Positions 7,773-15,196 are shown, numbered from the stretch's first letter. The stretch is DNA of 16,634 bases from Candidatus Hodarchaeota archaeon (GCA_016840305.1 JAEOSP010000724.1:1-16634), one strand, 5' to 3'. Translations and numbers: made by a program. The notes: generated by a model from the sequence alone, not told the origin.

Positions 7773-8021
7773 ATGTCAAAATACGAGGTAGACATGATTG
7801 TTGATGTAACTGGCCTTAAATGCCCCATACCTTTAATTAAAACACGCCGTGCAGTAAAAAAATCGCAAATCAAGAATATAATAAAATTTGTGGGTACAGA
7901 GAACGAAGAAATATCTCGAAAAGAGATACTTGTTGCTTTAGAGGGAATGAAGCAGAAAGTTCTTGAAGTAGAAGTCACTTCTGATGGTTCTTGGCAGATT
8001 TACATGGAAAAAACAGACTAG
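7773..8021 (+). CDS. tusA: TusA/SirA-family sulfur carrier protein
   Basis: An 82-residue protein of the TusA/SirA/YeeD fold. The signature GLKCPIPLIKTRRAV carries the CPxP motif, with Cys17 as the likely persulfide-carrying residue. In bacteria TusA receives sulfur from IscS and passes it to tRNA thiolation, molybdenum cofactor or other sulfur pathways. Its ATG follows the iscU stop with no gap, with GGAAG ten bases or less upstream, so it is co-translated with the Fe-S assembly pair. Because the neighbouring IscS homologue lacks the PLP lysine, this carrier may instead bring persulfide from another source to the complex; that is inference. An ATG at 7794 would give a shorter N-terminus that still contains the motif. 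Confidence 0.9.
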   Translation: MSKYEVDMIVDVTGLKCPIPLIKTRRAVKKSQIKNIIKFVGTENEEISRKEILVALEGMKQKVLEVEVTSDGSWQIYMEKTD

Positions 8022-8044
8022 AATTTGACAGAACATTACTAGCG

Positions 8045-8050
8045 TTTTTT
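8045..8050 (+). terminator. Oligo-T run downstream of tusA, possible terminator
   Basis: Six consecutive T residues begin 24 bases after the tusA stop codon. Archaeal RNA polymerase often terminates at oligo-T tracts without a hairpin. No convincing stem precedes it. The rest of the gap to the receiver gene (8051-8218) holds no feature I can support. Confidence 0.35.
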
Positions 8051-8231
8051 CTATTGTTTCCTCGTAATTATCCTTAAAGGGAAAACCAAAAAATCGATTA
8101 ACTAATCAAATTCGTTTTTATTTCAAAATATTTACAAACAATGAAGTATATGCAAAAATAGATATCAATATTTTAGCGTACTTGAACTCAAAATATCTCT
8201 GTTTCAAGTAAATTGTTCTGAGGAATGATCT

Positions 8232-8594
8232 CTGGCTTCAATCGTTATTGTAGATGATGATATAGATATCGTTAATCTATTTGAACATTTTTTATCCATT
8301 AGAGGTCACTCAATCTTAGGAAAAGCGTTTGATGGAGAAGAGGCCATTTCCGTTGTTATGAATCTCCAGGAAAAGCCTGATATTATATTGATGGATCATC
8401 GAATGCCTCAAGTTAGTGGGTTAGAAGCAACTGAGTCAATAAAAGAATCTTTTCCTGAAATAAAAGTGGTTTTAATCAGTGCCGATATGAAGGTAGAACA
8501 ACAAGCAAGGGATAATGGAGCATCAGCATTTTTACTAAAACCTACAAGTTTTAAGAAAGTTCTATCAACAATTAAAGAGCTAATTGGGAATTAA
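8232..8594 (+). CDS. Stand-alone response-regulator receiver domain (CheY-like), probable CTG start
   Basis: A 120-residue single receiver domain with no output domain. It has the acidic pocket VDDD (7-10), phospho-acceptor Asp55 in IILMDHRMP, the switch Ser83 in LISAD, and Lys103 in LLKPT. It would relay phosphate from a histidine kinase, but none is encoded nearby. The frame is open back to a TGA at 8226-8228. Between that stop and the VDDD motif there is no ATG, GTG or TTG; the only near-standard start is CTG at 8232, exactly seven bases after TGAGGA (8219-8224). Starting at the first internal ATG (8355) would delete beta1-alpha2 and the acidic pocket. The alternatives are an ATI start or a one-base insertion after the out-of-frame ATG at 8225. 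The domain call is firm; the start is inferred. Confidence 0.85.
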   Translation: MASIVIVDDDIDIVNLFEHFLSIRGHSILGKAFDGEEAISVVMNLQEKPDIILMDHRMPQVSGLEATESIKESFPEIKVVLISADMKVEQQARDNGASAFLLKPTSFKKVLSTIKELIGN

Positions 8595-8633
8595 AATTCA
8601 ATATTACGTAATTAACTCTTATTTTGGTAAAAT

Positions 8634-8663
8634 AAAAAAGGTTAGAGGGATTATTTCCCTCTA
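8634..8663 (-). terminator. Intrinsic-type hairpin terminator for the lipid-kinase gene
   Basis: The sequence TAGAGGGA-TTATT-TCCCTCTA (8643-8663) forms a perfect eight-base-pair stem with a five-base loop. On the minus strand it is followed, after three bases, by six T residues (8639-8634). The TAG stop codon of the minus-strand gene is part of the stem. The plus strand has no T run after the stem, so it would mainly stop minus-strand transcription before the convergent receiver gene. Confidence 0.6.
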
Positions 8664-9479
8664 TTGGATGAAAGGTATCTTCAGTACAAAAAATGATGCT
8701 CCTGCAAGTAGAACAAAGTCAACTATTAATAGAGTAATTATTGTTGACGCAGGTATCAATAAATTATCGATATCCGCTGGGCAAAGGGCTTCTACAATAG
8801 TTGCTACTAAACTACAAAGAAGTATTACTATGAATATTTCGAGTATTCCAACATCAGGATTAGCAAGAACTGGAGTATCAAGTCCTCCAAGAACTCCGAG
8901 GAACAGCCAGAAAAATATAGATCCAAGTGTTGCAAATACGAAGAATCCAAGTGATCCTTCCAGGGTTTTTTCTCTGCCAAAAGTTTTGTATGTTCGCTTC
9001 CCGTATTTCTTACCAATGTAAGGAGCAATTCCATCACCCCAACCAACTATAGCCATAACTAACATACCGGCATACGATCCAAATAGGACAGTTCCAGCAA
9101 TCATCATGATAACTGTGAAATAGAGAGGGCCTTGTAAAAGCTCTGCTGGATCACCAGTCCTAGACATTGTTTTTACATCAGGATCATCGGGAGACCCGCT
9201 TTTACCTTTCATTAAGAATGTCAAAAAGAATAGTAGAGGTACAGCGATATTAAACAAATAACTAAAGTTGTCTGAGGTATCAATGAAAAGCCACACCCAT
9301 AAAAATGAGCCTGCAGCGATGTGTATCACCTTTCGGCTTAAATCACTTGATAGTTTTCCTTGAGATACCATCTTATCCATAATAAATATAGTTCCCTTTA
9401 CGTAGACTAATGCAACAACCACTCCAATGATGAAATTCCATATCAAAGGTTGATCGGGCAACAGTGTTATGTAAGCCAT
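8661..9479 (-). CDS. Dolichol/phytol-kinase-like membrane enzyme (SEC59/VTE5 family)
   Basis: A 272-residue polytopic membrane protein with the motif order of the CTP-dependent polyprenol/phytol kinase family (COG0170-type): RKVIHIAAG (49-57), GWGDGIAPYIGKKYG (146-160), KTLEGS (171-176), and a C-terminal Glu230 with DIDNLLIP (236-243). The family phosphorylates a lipid alcohol at the membrane, usually with CTP. In archaea the likely substrates are dolichol for N-glycosylation, or a salvaged isoprenoid alcohol for lipid synthesis. About seven hydrophobic segments are seen; the loop MKGKSGSPDDPDVKTMSRTG is soluble. ATG at 9479 has AAGGTGA seven bases upstream. It is on the same strand as the M32 gene but 117 bases downstream with its own promoter-like box, so it may be expressed separately. 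The exact substrate is not known. Confidence 0.85.
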   Translation of the reverse strand: MAYITLLPDQPLIWNFIIGVVVALVYVKGTIFIMDKMVSQGKLSSDLSRKVIHIAAGSFLWVWLFIDTSDNFSYLFNIAVPLLFFLTFLMKGKSGSPDDPDVKTMSRTGDPAELLQGPLYFTVIMMIAGTVLFGSYAGMLVMAIVGWGDGIAPYIGKKYGKRTYKTFGREKTLEGSLGFFVFATLGSIFFWLFLGVLGGLDTPVLANPDVGILEIFIVILLCSLVATIVEALCPADIDNLLIPASTIITLLIVDFVLLAGASFFVLKIPFIQ

Positions 9480-9530
9480 ATATTTTTCACCTTAATACAA
9501 TTTAATCGAAGTGTGTATTGAGAAAAGTGA

Positions 9531-9550
9531 TATTATAAAATAACTTTCGG
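9531..9550 (-). promoter_or_regulatory. TATA/BRE-like promoter for the lipid-kinase gene
   Basis: On the minus strand CCGAAAGTTA is followed by TTTTATAATA: a purine-rich BRE-like stretch and then a TATA-like box. It lies about 52-61 bases before the ATG at 9479, which would put the transcription start near 9508 with a leader of about 28 bases holding the AAGGTGA site. Confidence 0.45.
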
Positions 9551-9596
9551 CAACTTTTAACAAATGTTCCTTCAAAATTGGCAATATTTTCATTAA

Positions 9597-11102
9597 TCAC
9601 AAGTACAAAGAGCTGTATTTTGATTCAATATAGTTTTTAAAGTATTTTGTAGATAGTGGTGTACCTGTGATATGCTCAATTGACTCTAAAGAGTCGTAAA
9701 GAGCACCGATCTCATGAGTGTTCGATGCAAGCCACTTTCTAATAGAAGTGAAGGTTCCGCTTGCTAAGGTATCCTGCCAGCTAGGAATGTCATTTGTTAA
9801 ACCAGCACCAATGATCTGGGCTGCCATTAAATCTCCGATACCGTATCCAAAGAAATACCCCCAATACTGACTATACCAATGCAAATCCTGCATTACTCCT
9901 AGTGTATCATTTGGGATATCAACTCCTAAGTATTCCATATATTTCTCATTCCAAACAGTAGGGAGTTCTTTGATAGATATTTTACCAGCAAAAAGATCTC
10001 TTTCAATTTCAAAGCGAAGAATTATATGTAAAATGTACGTTACTTCATCAGCTCGCATTCTACTGACTCCAGGAGCAACCTCGTTTATTGCTTTGTAAAA
10101 ATCTTCTTGAGATACGTTTGCAAATGCTCCCTTTGTTCCTTTTTGAAAGCGTGGATAATAAGCTTGCCAAAATGCTCTTGAAAGTCCAATATGATTTTCT
10201 AACAGTCGTGATTGGGATTCTCCATAACTCGGATATCCCATATTATTGACTGGTAACTCACTCCATTCCTTTTTTCGCTGCAATCCATGGAGGGCGTGTC
10301 CAATTTCATGTACACCAGCTCCAAAGGCTTTCATTACATTGTCTTCCTGATATTTAACCGTTACTCTAATATCTGATGGACCACATCCTATAGTTAGAGG
10401 ATGTTCTACTTCATCTATGCGTCCTACCTTAAAATCATACTCTAGAAACGTTGCTAGATCTTTTAAAAGATTTACTTGAGTTTCTCGAGAAATTACTTGC
10501 TTTAAAAATTTATTATCTGGTTTAACACCAGTTGTTATAATTTTTTTGAGAAATGGTACAAGGAATGACTTTACATCGTTAAATAGTGCAGTTAGTTTAT
10601 CTACAGTAAAACTAGGATCCCTAGTTCCTATTAAGGCTTCATATGGATCACTTAATCCCTTTTCTTCTGCTAGTAATCGAGATTTTTTCAGATTTAATTC
10701 AAACAGCTTTTCTAGATCAGGAATGACGTCTTGGAAAACCTTCTTCTCTTTTGCCTTTTTCCATATTTCAAGAGTCTTATTCGATTGGGAGGCTAATTGA
10801 CCTACTAATTCAGTAGGTAAACAGGTTTTATTTTCAATTTCCCGTTTCATCAGCTGAACATTTCGTAATTGAAATTCATCTAGGGAATTACTTTCCAAAC
10901 ATAGTTTCACTAGAGTACTTACATCTTTACTAATCCAAAGTTGATGTCCTTTCGTTTGTAACCAGTTAAACTGTTGGGACCTATAAGATAATGCTTTAGG
11001 TGGCATATAGGTATTTAAATCCCAATAGAGAACAGAACCGATTGAACCCAATAATCGTATTTCCTTAAACTTACTCATTAATTGTGTATATGCGTCAGTC
11101 AT
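9597..11102 (-). CDS. M32-family zinc metallocarboxypeptidase (carboxypeptidase Taq type)
   Basis: A 501-residue cytosolic peptidase of family M32, which removes C-terminal residues from peptides with a broad range. The ordered family motifs are present: DIRVT (about 244-248), HEIGH (265-269: two zinc-binding His and the catalytic Glu), GESQSR with third zinc ligand Glu295, MRAD (349-352), and GVMQDLHW (402-409). In the HES/GQ motif the first residue is Gly rather than the usual His. Length is normal for the family and there is no signal peptide. The start is ATG at 11102: AGGTGA lies exactly five bases before it, whereas the in-frame GTG at 11109-11111 lies inside that binding site. It is 23 bases after the methyltransferase stop, so it is probably the last gene of a corA-methyltransferase-peptidase transcript. 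The likely role is peptide recycling. Confidence 0.93.
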   Translation of the reverse strand: MTDAYTQLMSKFKEIRLLGSIGSVLYWDLNTYMPPKALSYRSQQFNWLQTKGHQLWISKDVSTLVKLCLESNSLDEFQLRNVQLMKREIENKTCLPTELVGQLASQSNKTLEIWKKAKEKKVFQDVIPDLEKLFELNLKKSRLLAEEKGLSDPYEALIGTRDPSFTVDKLTALFNDVKSFLVPFLKKIITTGVKPDNKFLKQVISRETQVNLLKDLATFLEYDFKVGRIDEVEHPLTIGCGPSDIRVTVKYQEDNVMKAFGAGVHEIGHALHGLQRKKEWSELPVNNMGYPSYGESQSRLLENHIGLSRAFWQAYYPRFQKGTKGAFANVSQEDFYKAINEVAPGVSRMRADEVTYILHIILRFEIERDLFAGKISIKELPTVWNEKYMEYLGVDIPNDTLGVMQDLHWYSQYWGYFFGYGIGDLMAAQIIGAGLTNDIPSWQDTLASGTFTSIRKWLASNTHEIGALYDSLESIEHITGTPLSTKYFKNYIESKYSSLYL

Positions 11103-11125
11103 TTGTTTCACCTAATTTTGAAAGG

Positions 11126-13210
11126 CTACTTACGTTGGTTGTTATTATAATGTTCTAAGATTAATCTTTTTTGTTGATTCAATTGCTTCTCCTTTTCAAT
11201 ATCACGTATATGAAACTGGTCAAGGATGTATTCTAAGTTGGAGAGGGAAAGCTCATACAATTTAGCTACTTCTACATCAATTAGAGCTTGTTTTTCAGTC
11301 GTAGAAAGGCTAGAATACTTTTGTGACTCAGGAAAATTTGTTTTAAGAATCAATCTAAATTCCTCATATTCTGAATAGATTGAACTTACAAAATTTATTA
11401 TCCGTTGGTAAGATCTATCTGAATCTATAACTAATGGGAGCGGTAGATCTCGTAAAAAGAACATATTAAGATTCTGAGATATTTTCAATCTGAGTACATA
11501 ATCAAACACAAAACTATTGAAAATTCCAGCAAGAAAGAGAAGATTTTGGAGAGTTGTTTGAATAGAATTTCGTTTTGAGTAATTGTTAATAATGATCAGA
11601 GAATTCCCACAGCAGCTATTAGGAGGAATAATGGTTGAAATCATTGTACGCTGGTTTGTACTGGCTGCAACAGCTCTAAAAACTAACCTAATTGCTCTAA
11701 AATTATTGTAACTCGAAGAGAATTTTTTCTTTCTCTGCTGTTCTTCAATCCAATACCTTGGAGCCTTGAATTGATGATTATATTGGTGAATCATTTTTCC
11801 TTCATAAATAGGTAAACCTTTCTTTTCTGAATTAAAAAGATGGCTATCCATTGACATATCAAGTTCCCTTGTGAAAGCTATTGAATCTCCGATAACTGGA
11901 AATCTATACATTTTCTTTACAATACTCAAATCTTTTTTCGTTTTAAATTCTAATATTGACCATGAACTAGGGGAGTATTCTTTAATTTCCTGCCAAGATA
12001 ATTCCATAAACTCAGCATTTTTATCCGTTAAAAACGAAGGATCTTTTTTCATAAAAGCAGATTGAAACATTACAGTGTTTCGATAATTCTTTTGGTAGAT
12101 TAAGATGTCAAATTTGAAAGATTTGTGTATTGAGGGAAATATTCCTTGACGATTTTCAAATGCAATTAACTTCAGAACTTGATGTTGATCAAAAAGTAGT
12201 GTTCTCAATCCCTTCGTTCCTGCATCACTGTGTATTCCTGAAGGAATTATCATACCTGATAATCCATTTGTCTGTAAAAGAAGGAAAGATCTTTCTAAAA
12301 ATAATTTATAAAGGTTCAAATCTCCACTAATTCTTTTAGAAATTTTTCCGACATTAATTAATCCTGATTGATAATTATAATGTTTTTTGAAGTATTTAGC
12401 TTGTTTTTCAATATCAGAACGGTAATTATCCCATTCTGAGCTAATGCCAGTATCTTTTAGTAGATTTTTAATTATTAATTGTGCTTCTTGCTTGTCTACT
12501 CCGTATTTTGAGAGTTGTGAATCATATCGGGCAAAAAATTCTTTCTCTAAAGGTTTTAATATATTCCAAGGTGGATTACCGACACAAATGGAAAAGCCTC
12601 CAGCATGAGAAACGCTCGGAAACTCTTTATTCCAATCGAAATTCAGAGTGTGTTCTTCAGAACTAGATGTCATTGATTTGTTGAATGTATTACCAATTAA
12701 AGCATTTCCAGTTTTAATTTGCTTTTTTAAGGATTTTCTCAGTCCACTATCGTTTATTGTTGGGTATCTGGAGGTAATATATTTGTGAAGACGCTCTATG
12801 CATGAATTAACAGTTTTTTGTGATATATCTACACCGAATAAACTCTTAACTATGGTTTTTTCTACAATATTGGTAATTGCTCGCTCTTGGATATTTGTTT
12901 TAATTAAAGCATTATGAAGATCTTCTAAAACATCAAAAGAAGACCGTAAAAAATAACCTACCCCTACTGCTGGATCTATGATGGTAATTTCAGAGAGAAT
13001 ATTAAGTATCTCACGTTGAATATCATTCTTAAGGTCTTCAACCTCAATGATTGCTAAGGAAAGTGAATTTTTTGGATCTCTAGTGTCATTTAATCTCTCA
13101 ATTATGTATCGGTGAACTGTAGTTTTACAAATATAATTGACTAATATCTCTGGTGTGTATACAACCCCCAAATCTTTATGAAGTCGGGGAAGGGGTCGCA
13201 TACTTGACAC
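11126..13210 (-). CDS. N6-adenine DNA methyltransferase, Eco57I-type, without nuclease domain
   Basis: A 694-residue gamma-type amino-methyltransferase. Motifs in order: GVVYTP (15-20, motif X), DPAVGVGYF (79-87, motif I, SAM binding), FGVDIS (125-130, motif II), and GNPPW (211-215, motif IV, catalytic). These are followed by a target-recognition-type half with YEGKMIHQY (469-477), an RTMISTIIPP stretch (521-530) and a C-terminal helical tail. This is the arrangement of Eco57I/type IIG and BREX PglX-like enzymes, which modify an adenine. The protein begins right at motif X, so the N-terminal nuclease domain of type IIG enzymes is absent and no restriction gene lies nearby; it may be an orphan methylase. 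The start is given as GTG 13210, four bases after the corA stop, with ATG at 13201 as an alternative; neither has a clear binding site, suggesting translational coupling. Target sequence cannot be inferred. Confidence 0.9.
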   Translation of the reverse strand: MSSMRPLPRLHKDLGVVYTPEILVNYICKTTVHRYIIERLNDTRDPKNSLSLAIIEVEDLKNDIQREILNILSEITIIDPAVGVGYFLRSSFDVLEDLHNALIKTNIQERAITNIVEKTIVKSLFGVDISQKTVNSCIERLHKYITSRYPTINDSGLRKSLKKQIKTGNALIGNTFNKSMTSSSEEHTLNFDWNKEFPSVSHAGGFSICVGNPPWNILKPLEKEFFARYDSQLSKYGVDKQEAQLIIKNLLKDTGISSEWDNYRSDIEKQAKYFKKHYNYQSGLINVGKISKRISGDLNLYKLFLERSFLLLQTNGLSGMIIPSGIHSDAGTKGLRTLLFDQHQVLKLIAFENRQGIFPSIHKSFKFDILIYQKNYRNTVMFQSAFMKKDPSFLTDKNAEFMELSWQEIKEYSPSSWSILEFKTKKDLSIVKKMYRFPVIGDSIAFTRELDMSMDSHLFNSEKKGLPIYEGKMIHQYNHQFKAPRYWIEEQQRKKKFSSSYNNFRAIRLVFRAVAASTNQRTMISTIIPPNSCCGNSLIIINNYSKRNSIQTTLQNLLFLAGIFNSFVFDYVLRLKISQNLNMFFLRDLPLPLVIDSDRSYQRIINFVSSIYSEYEEFRLILKTNFPESQKYSSLSTTEKQALIDVEVAKLYELSLSNLEYILDQFHIRDIEKEKQLNQQKRLILEHYNNNQRK

Positions 13211-13214
13211 GAAC

Positions 13215-14183
13215 TTAAATTAATTCAATTTTATGCAAAAAATACCAGATTGGAATGATAAGGACTGCGCTAATTATTAAAATCAACAGGAATGCTAAAG
13301 GATCTTGTTCAAAAGGTAATTTAACGTTCATTCCATAAAGACTTGCTATCAAAGTTGGAACTGAAACTATCAAGGAAATTGAAGCCAAGACTTTAATTAA
13401 ATCGTTTTGGTTATTTGAAATAACGGAAGTGAAGGCATCTAAGCTGCTTTCAATAAGGTCTCGATAGATATGTAGAAGATCAGCTTGCTGTTGCAGATCA
13501 ATAGATAAGTCCTCTAGATCATCGAGTAATTCTGGTTGCTCTTTAAACTCTGGAGTTTTCTGTAATTGGTAAAAGGCCCTAACATTAGCTCGTAAAGCAG
13601 CATCAAGGTAGGTAGATTCACGTGAAAGAGTGAATACTTTCTCAATGGATTTGGATTTTACAGATCTGAAGATTTTTTGTTCCAGAACTTTTAGTTCCTG
13701 GTCAATTATATCCACAGATAGCTCGTATGCCTTTACAACGCTTTCCAACCAATCAAGAAGTACTAAAATACTTGGTTTAGATCTTTTTCTGCGAGATCCT
13801 ATGGGTTTCCGAATTCTTTTTGCTCCAAATGGTTGATGCTGAATCGTAATCAGGTGATTATCAATCATAAAGATTGTTGCAGGATGAGTAGTTTCTCGGG
13901 TTAGGATTTTTTCAGTTGGTTCGAATTTTTTTCCAGAAGGAACTCTTAAAACTAGCTTAATAAAAGGAGGATCATTTTCAGGTTCAAGTTCTAATCTGGG
14001 TCTTTCATCTATATCCAAGGAATCTTGAATGTCTTCCCATGGTATATGGTAAGTATTCTGAATTGCTTTTAGCTCTTCATGTGAGGGGTTGGTGCAAATC
14101 ATCCAAGTGGGTATATTAGGTAGGATTCCAGATATGAAGTCAGAGTAAGTAAGTCCAGTTTCAAGATTCTTAATTTCGATCAA
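13215..14183 (-). CDS. corA: CorA-family magnesium/divalent cation transporter
   Basis: A 322-residue CorA protein, forming a pentameric membrane channel for Mg2+ or Co2+. It has the large N-terminal cytoplasmic domain (1-255) with a long helix region at about 150-260, TM1 at about 263-282 ending in the signature YGMNV (283-287), a short acidic periplasmic loop (FEQDP), and TM2 at about 296-316 with a basic C-terminus. Length is normal. The start is TTG at 14181-14183: AGAGGAGG, the strongest ribosome binding site in the window, lies nine bases upstream and no ATG is near. It appears to head a run of closely spaced genes (methyltransferase, peptidase) on the same strand. Confidence 0.93.
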   Translation of the reverse strand: MIEIKNLETGLTYSDFISGILPNIPTWMICTNPSHEELKAIQNTYHIPWEDIQDSLDIDERPRLELEPENDPPFIKLVLRVPSGKKFEPTEKILTRETTHPATIFMIDNHLITIQHQPFGAKRIRKPIGSRRKRSKPSILVLLDWLESVVKAYELSVDIIDQELKVLEQKIFRSVKSKSIEKVFTLSRESTYLDAALRANVRAFYQLQKTPEFKEQPELLDDLEDLSIDLQQQADLLHIYRDLIESSLDAFTSVISNNQNDLIKVLASISLIVSVPTLIASLYGMNVKLPFEQDPLAFLLILIISAVLIIPIWYFLHKIELI

Positions 14184-14245
14184 AAAGAATAACCTCCTCT
14201 GGGAAAAATGTTATTTTTATTGTATAGCTGTTTGTTGCACAGACC

Positions 14246-14260
14246 ATTTAATAGTTTTCT
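14246..14260 (-). promoter_or_regulatory. TATA/BRE-like promoter for corA
   Basis: On the minus strand AGAAAAC is followed by CTATTAAAT, an archaeal BRE-TATA arrangement. A start of transcription about 25 bases further on (near 14222) would leave a leader of about 38 bases that includes the strong AGAGGAGG site. Confidence 0.4.
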
Positions 14261-14500
14261 TTTTTTTTGGTCACTTCCAAATTGAATGCTGTCTCTGATC
14301 ATATTATTGGAAAAGATTTTTCTGTGTTAGTATCCACATTTATTATTTTAAACTCAATTCTGATATAATTAATATCATTCTTGCCCATACGCTCCCTTAT
14401 TAGATTCTGGGTACTCATTTTCTTACTTTTGGGTTGTGTATCAATTCAGAAATACTGCTTTAACCCCAATCGGGATGATCGATGGCGTTTGTTTTCCTGA

Positions 14501-14526
14501 ACCATATCGAAATGGTAATTATTACC
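14501..14526. repeat. Overlapping inverted repeats downstream of the GyrI-like gene
   Basis: ACCAT (14501-14505) pairs with ATGGT (14512-14516) across six bases, and the last three bases begin a second perfect palindrome, GGTAAT-T-ATTACC (14514-14526). The two are mutually exclusive as hairpins. They lie 36-61 bases past the stop codon of the minus-strand cassette, so a terminator-like or processing signal is possible, as is a protein-binding site. Confidence 0.4.
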
Positions 14527-14561
14527 TTTCTTGTTTTTCGTAACTCTTATTCTAAACGCCT

Positions 14562-15191
14562 TTATTCTTTCTTTTTAATAGGTTGCCGAATTACTGTTCG
14601 TAATTTTTCAGGCTTTGTGCGACGGGGGTCACTAATGTAGATTTCATGGTGCTTTTTATGTAAAATGTAACCTTGGCTTATTGCATATTCATGCATTCTT
14701 TCAATAACAGGCCCTTCCTCACTAAATGGCCCAATATATAAAACTTGGACAACTGTACCCTCTGCATACTTCTCATATCGGAGTTTAATGAAATTTGCGG
14801 GGTTTTTATTTTCTTTAAAAGTCTCTAATCCTTTCTTTATTTGTTCCTCTCCAATAAAATCTGGAATTCTAATCATAGAGCTCCATTTCCACTCGCCTTT
14901 TCTTTCCATGTAGTCTTTTGTGAAGACAGTCATATCATCAGCCCACCACAGTCCTTCAAGTGGAGGAACGATATAATCCGTACCTGAAGGCTTTATAATT
15001 TTCATTTTAAGACTAAAAGATACTCCATAGAGCAGCTGCATTGCTTCTTGGTAAAGTGGATTATCCCCCGGATAACCTGTGCCATCAACCATGAAAAACA
15101 TCATTTCTGGGATTTCAGTAATATGGGGTTCTTTGGATGGATTATATAACTCTGGGAATTGTTTTTTTAAATCTAGTTTTGACTTTGACAT
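14562..15191 (-). CDS. GyrI-like small-molecule-binding protein
   Basis: A 209-residue stand-alone GyrI-like domain protein with no DNA-binding part. Diagnostic stretches are MFFMVDGTGYPGDNPLYQEA (31-50), PLEGLWW (77-83), VVQVLYIGPFSEEGP (147-161) and HHEIYISDPRRTKPEKLRT (181-199). The subfamily with this LEGLWW pattern includes Listeria Lin2189-type proteins, some of which, as I recall, hydrolyse cyclopropanoid DNA-alkylating compounds; others may only bind ligands. It is cytoplasmic. The gene overlaps the end of the PadR gene: a GTG at 15200 forms GTGA with the PadR stop. ATG 15191 is preferred because GGTGA lies five bases before it, though ATG 15194 is also possible. Translation is thus coupled to the regulator, suggesting a sensor or detoxifying enzyme for the compound the regulator responds to. 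The domain call is firm; activity is inferred. Confidence 0.9.
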   Translation of the reverse strand: MSKSKLDLKKQFPELYNPSKEPHITEIPEMMFFMVDGTGYPGDNPLYQEAMQLLYGVSFSLKMKIIKPSGTDYIVPPLEGLWWADDMTVFTKDYMERKGEWKWSSMIRIPDFIGEEQIKKGLETFKENKNPANFIKLRYEKYAEGTVVQVLYIGPFSEEGPVIERMHEYAISQGYILHKKHHEIYISDPRRTKPEKLRTVIRQPIKKKE

Positions 15192-15196
15192 CATAT

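Larger units (their letters stand above)
14184..14561. other. Non-coding gap between corA and the GyrI-like gene
   Basis: This 378-base AT-rich stretch has no open frame I can support on either strand. At its left end it holds the corA ribosome binding site and a TATA/BRE-like promoter. At its right end it holds overlapping inverted repeats (14501-14526), just past the GyrI-like stop codon. T-rich stretches on the plus strand are not followed by a gene. No tRNA or known RNA element was recognised. Confidence 0.6.

Noticed and set aside
8358..8594. Short 78-residue version of the receiver starting at the internal ATG near 8355-8358
   Set aside because: It would lack the first strand, the acidic VDDD pocket and the first helices. 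The upstream frame encodes all of these in perfect family order, so the gene must start further upstream.
8584..9021. 145-residue plus-strand open frame after the receiver gene
   Set aside because: It is antisense to the lipid-kinase gene, whose family motifs are clear. It is rich in Ser, Thr and Arg, as expected of a reverse shadow of a membrane protein.
11103..11111. GTG at 11111 as the M32 peptidase start
   Set aside because: This GTG is part of the AGGTGA binding site that serves the ATG at 11102.
14261..14270. T-rich tract in the corA upstream gap as a plus-strand terminator
   Set aside because: No plus-strand gene precedes it; on the minus strand it is the purine-rich stretch upstream of the corA TATA-like box.
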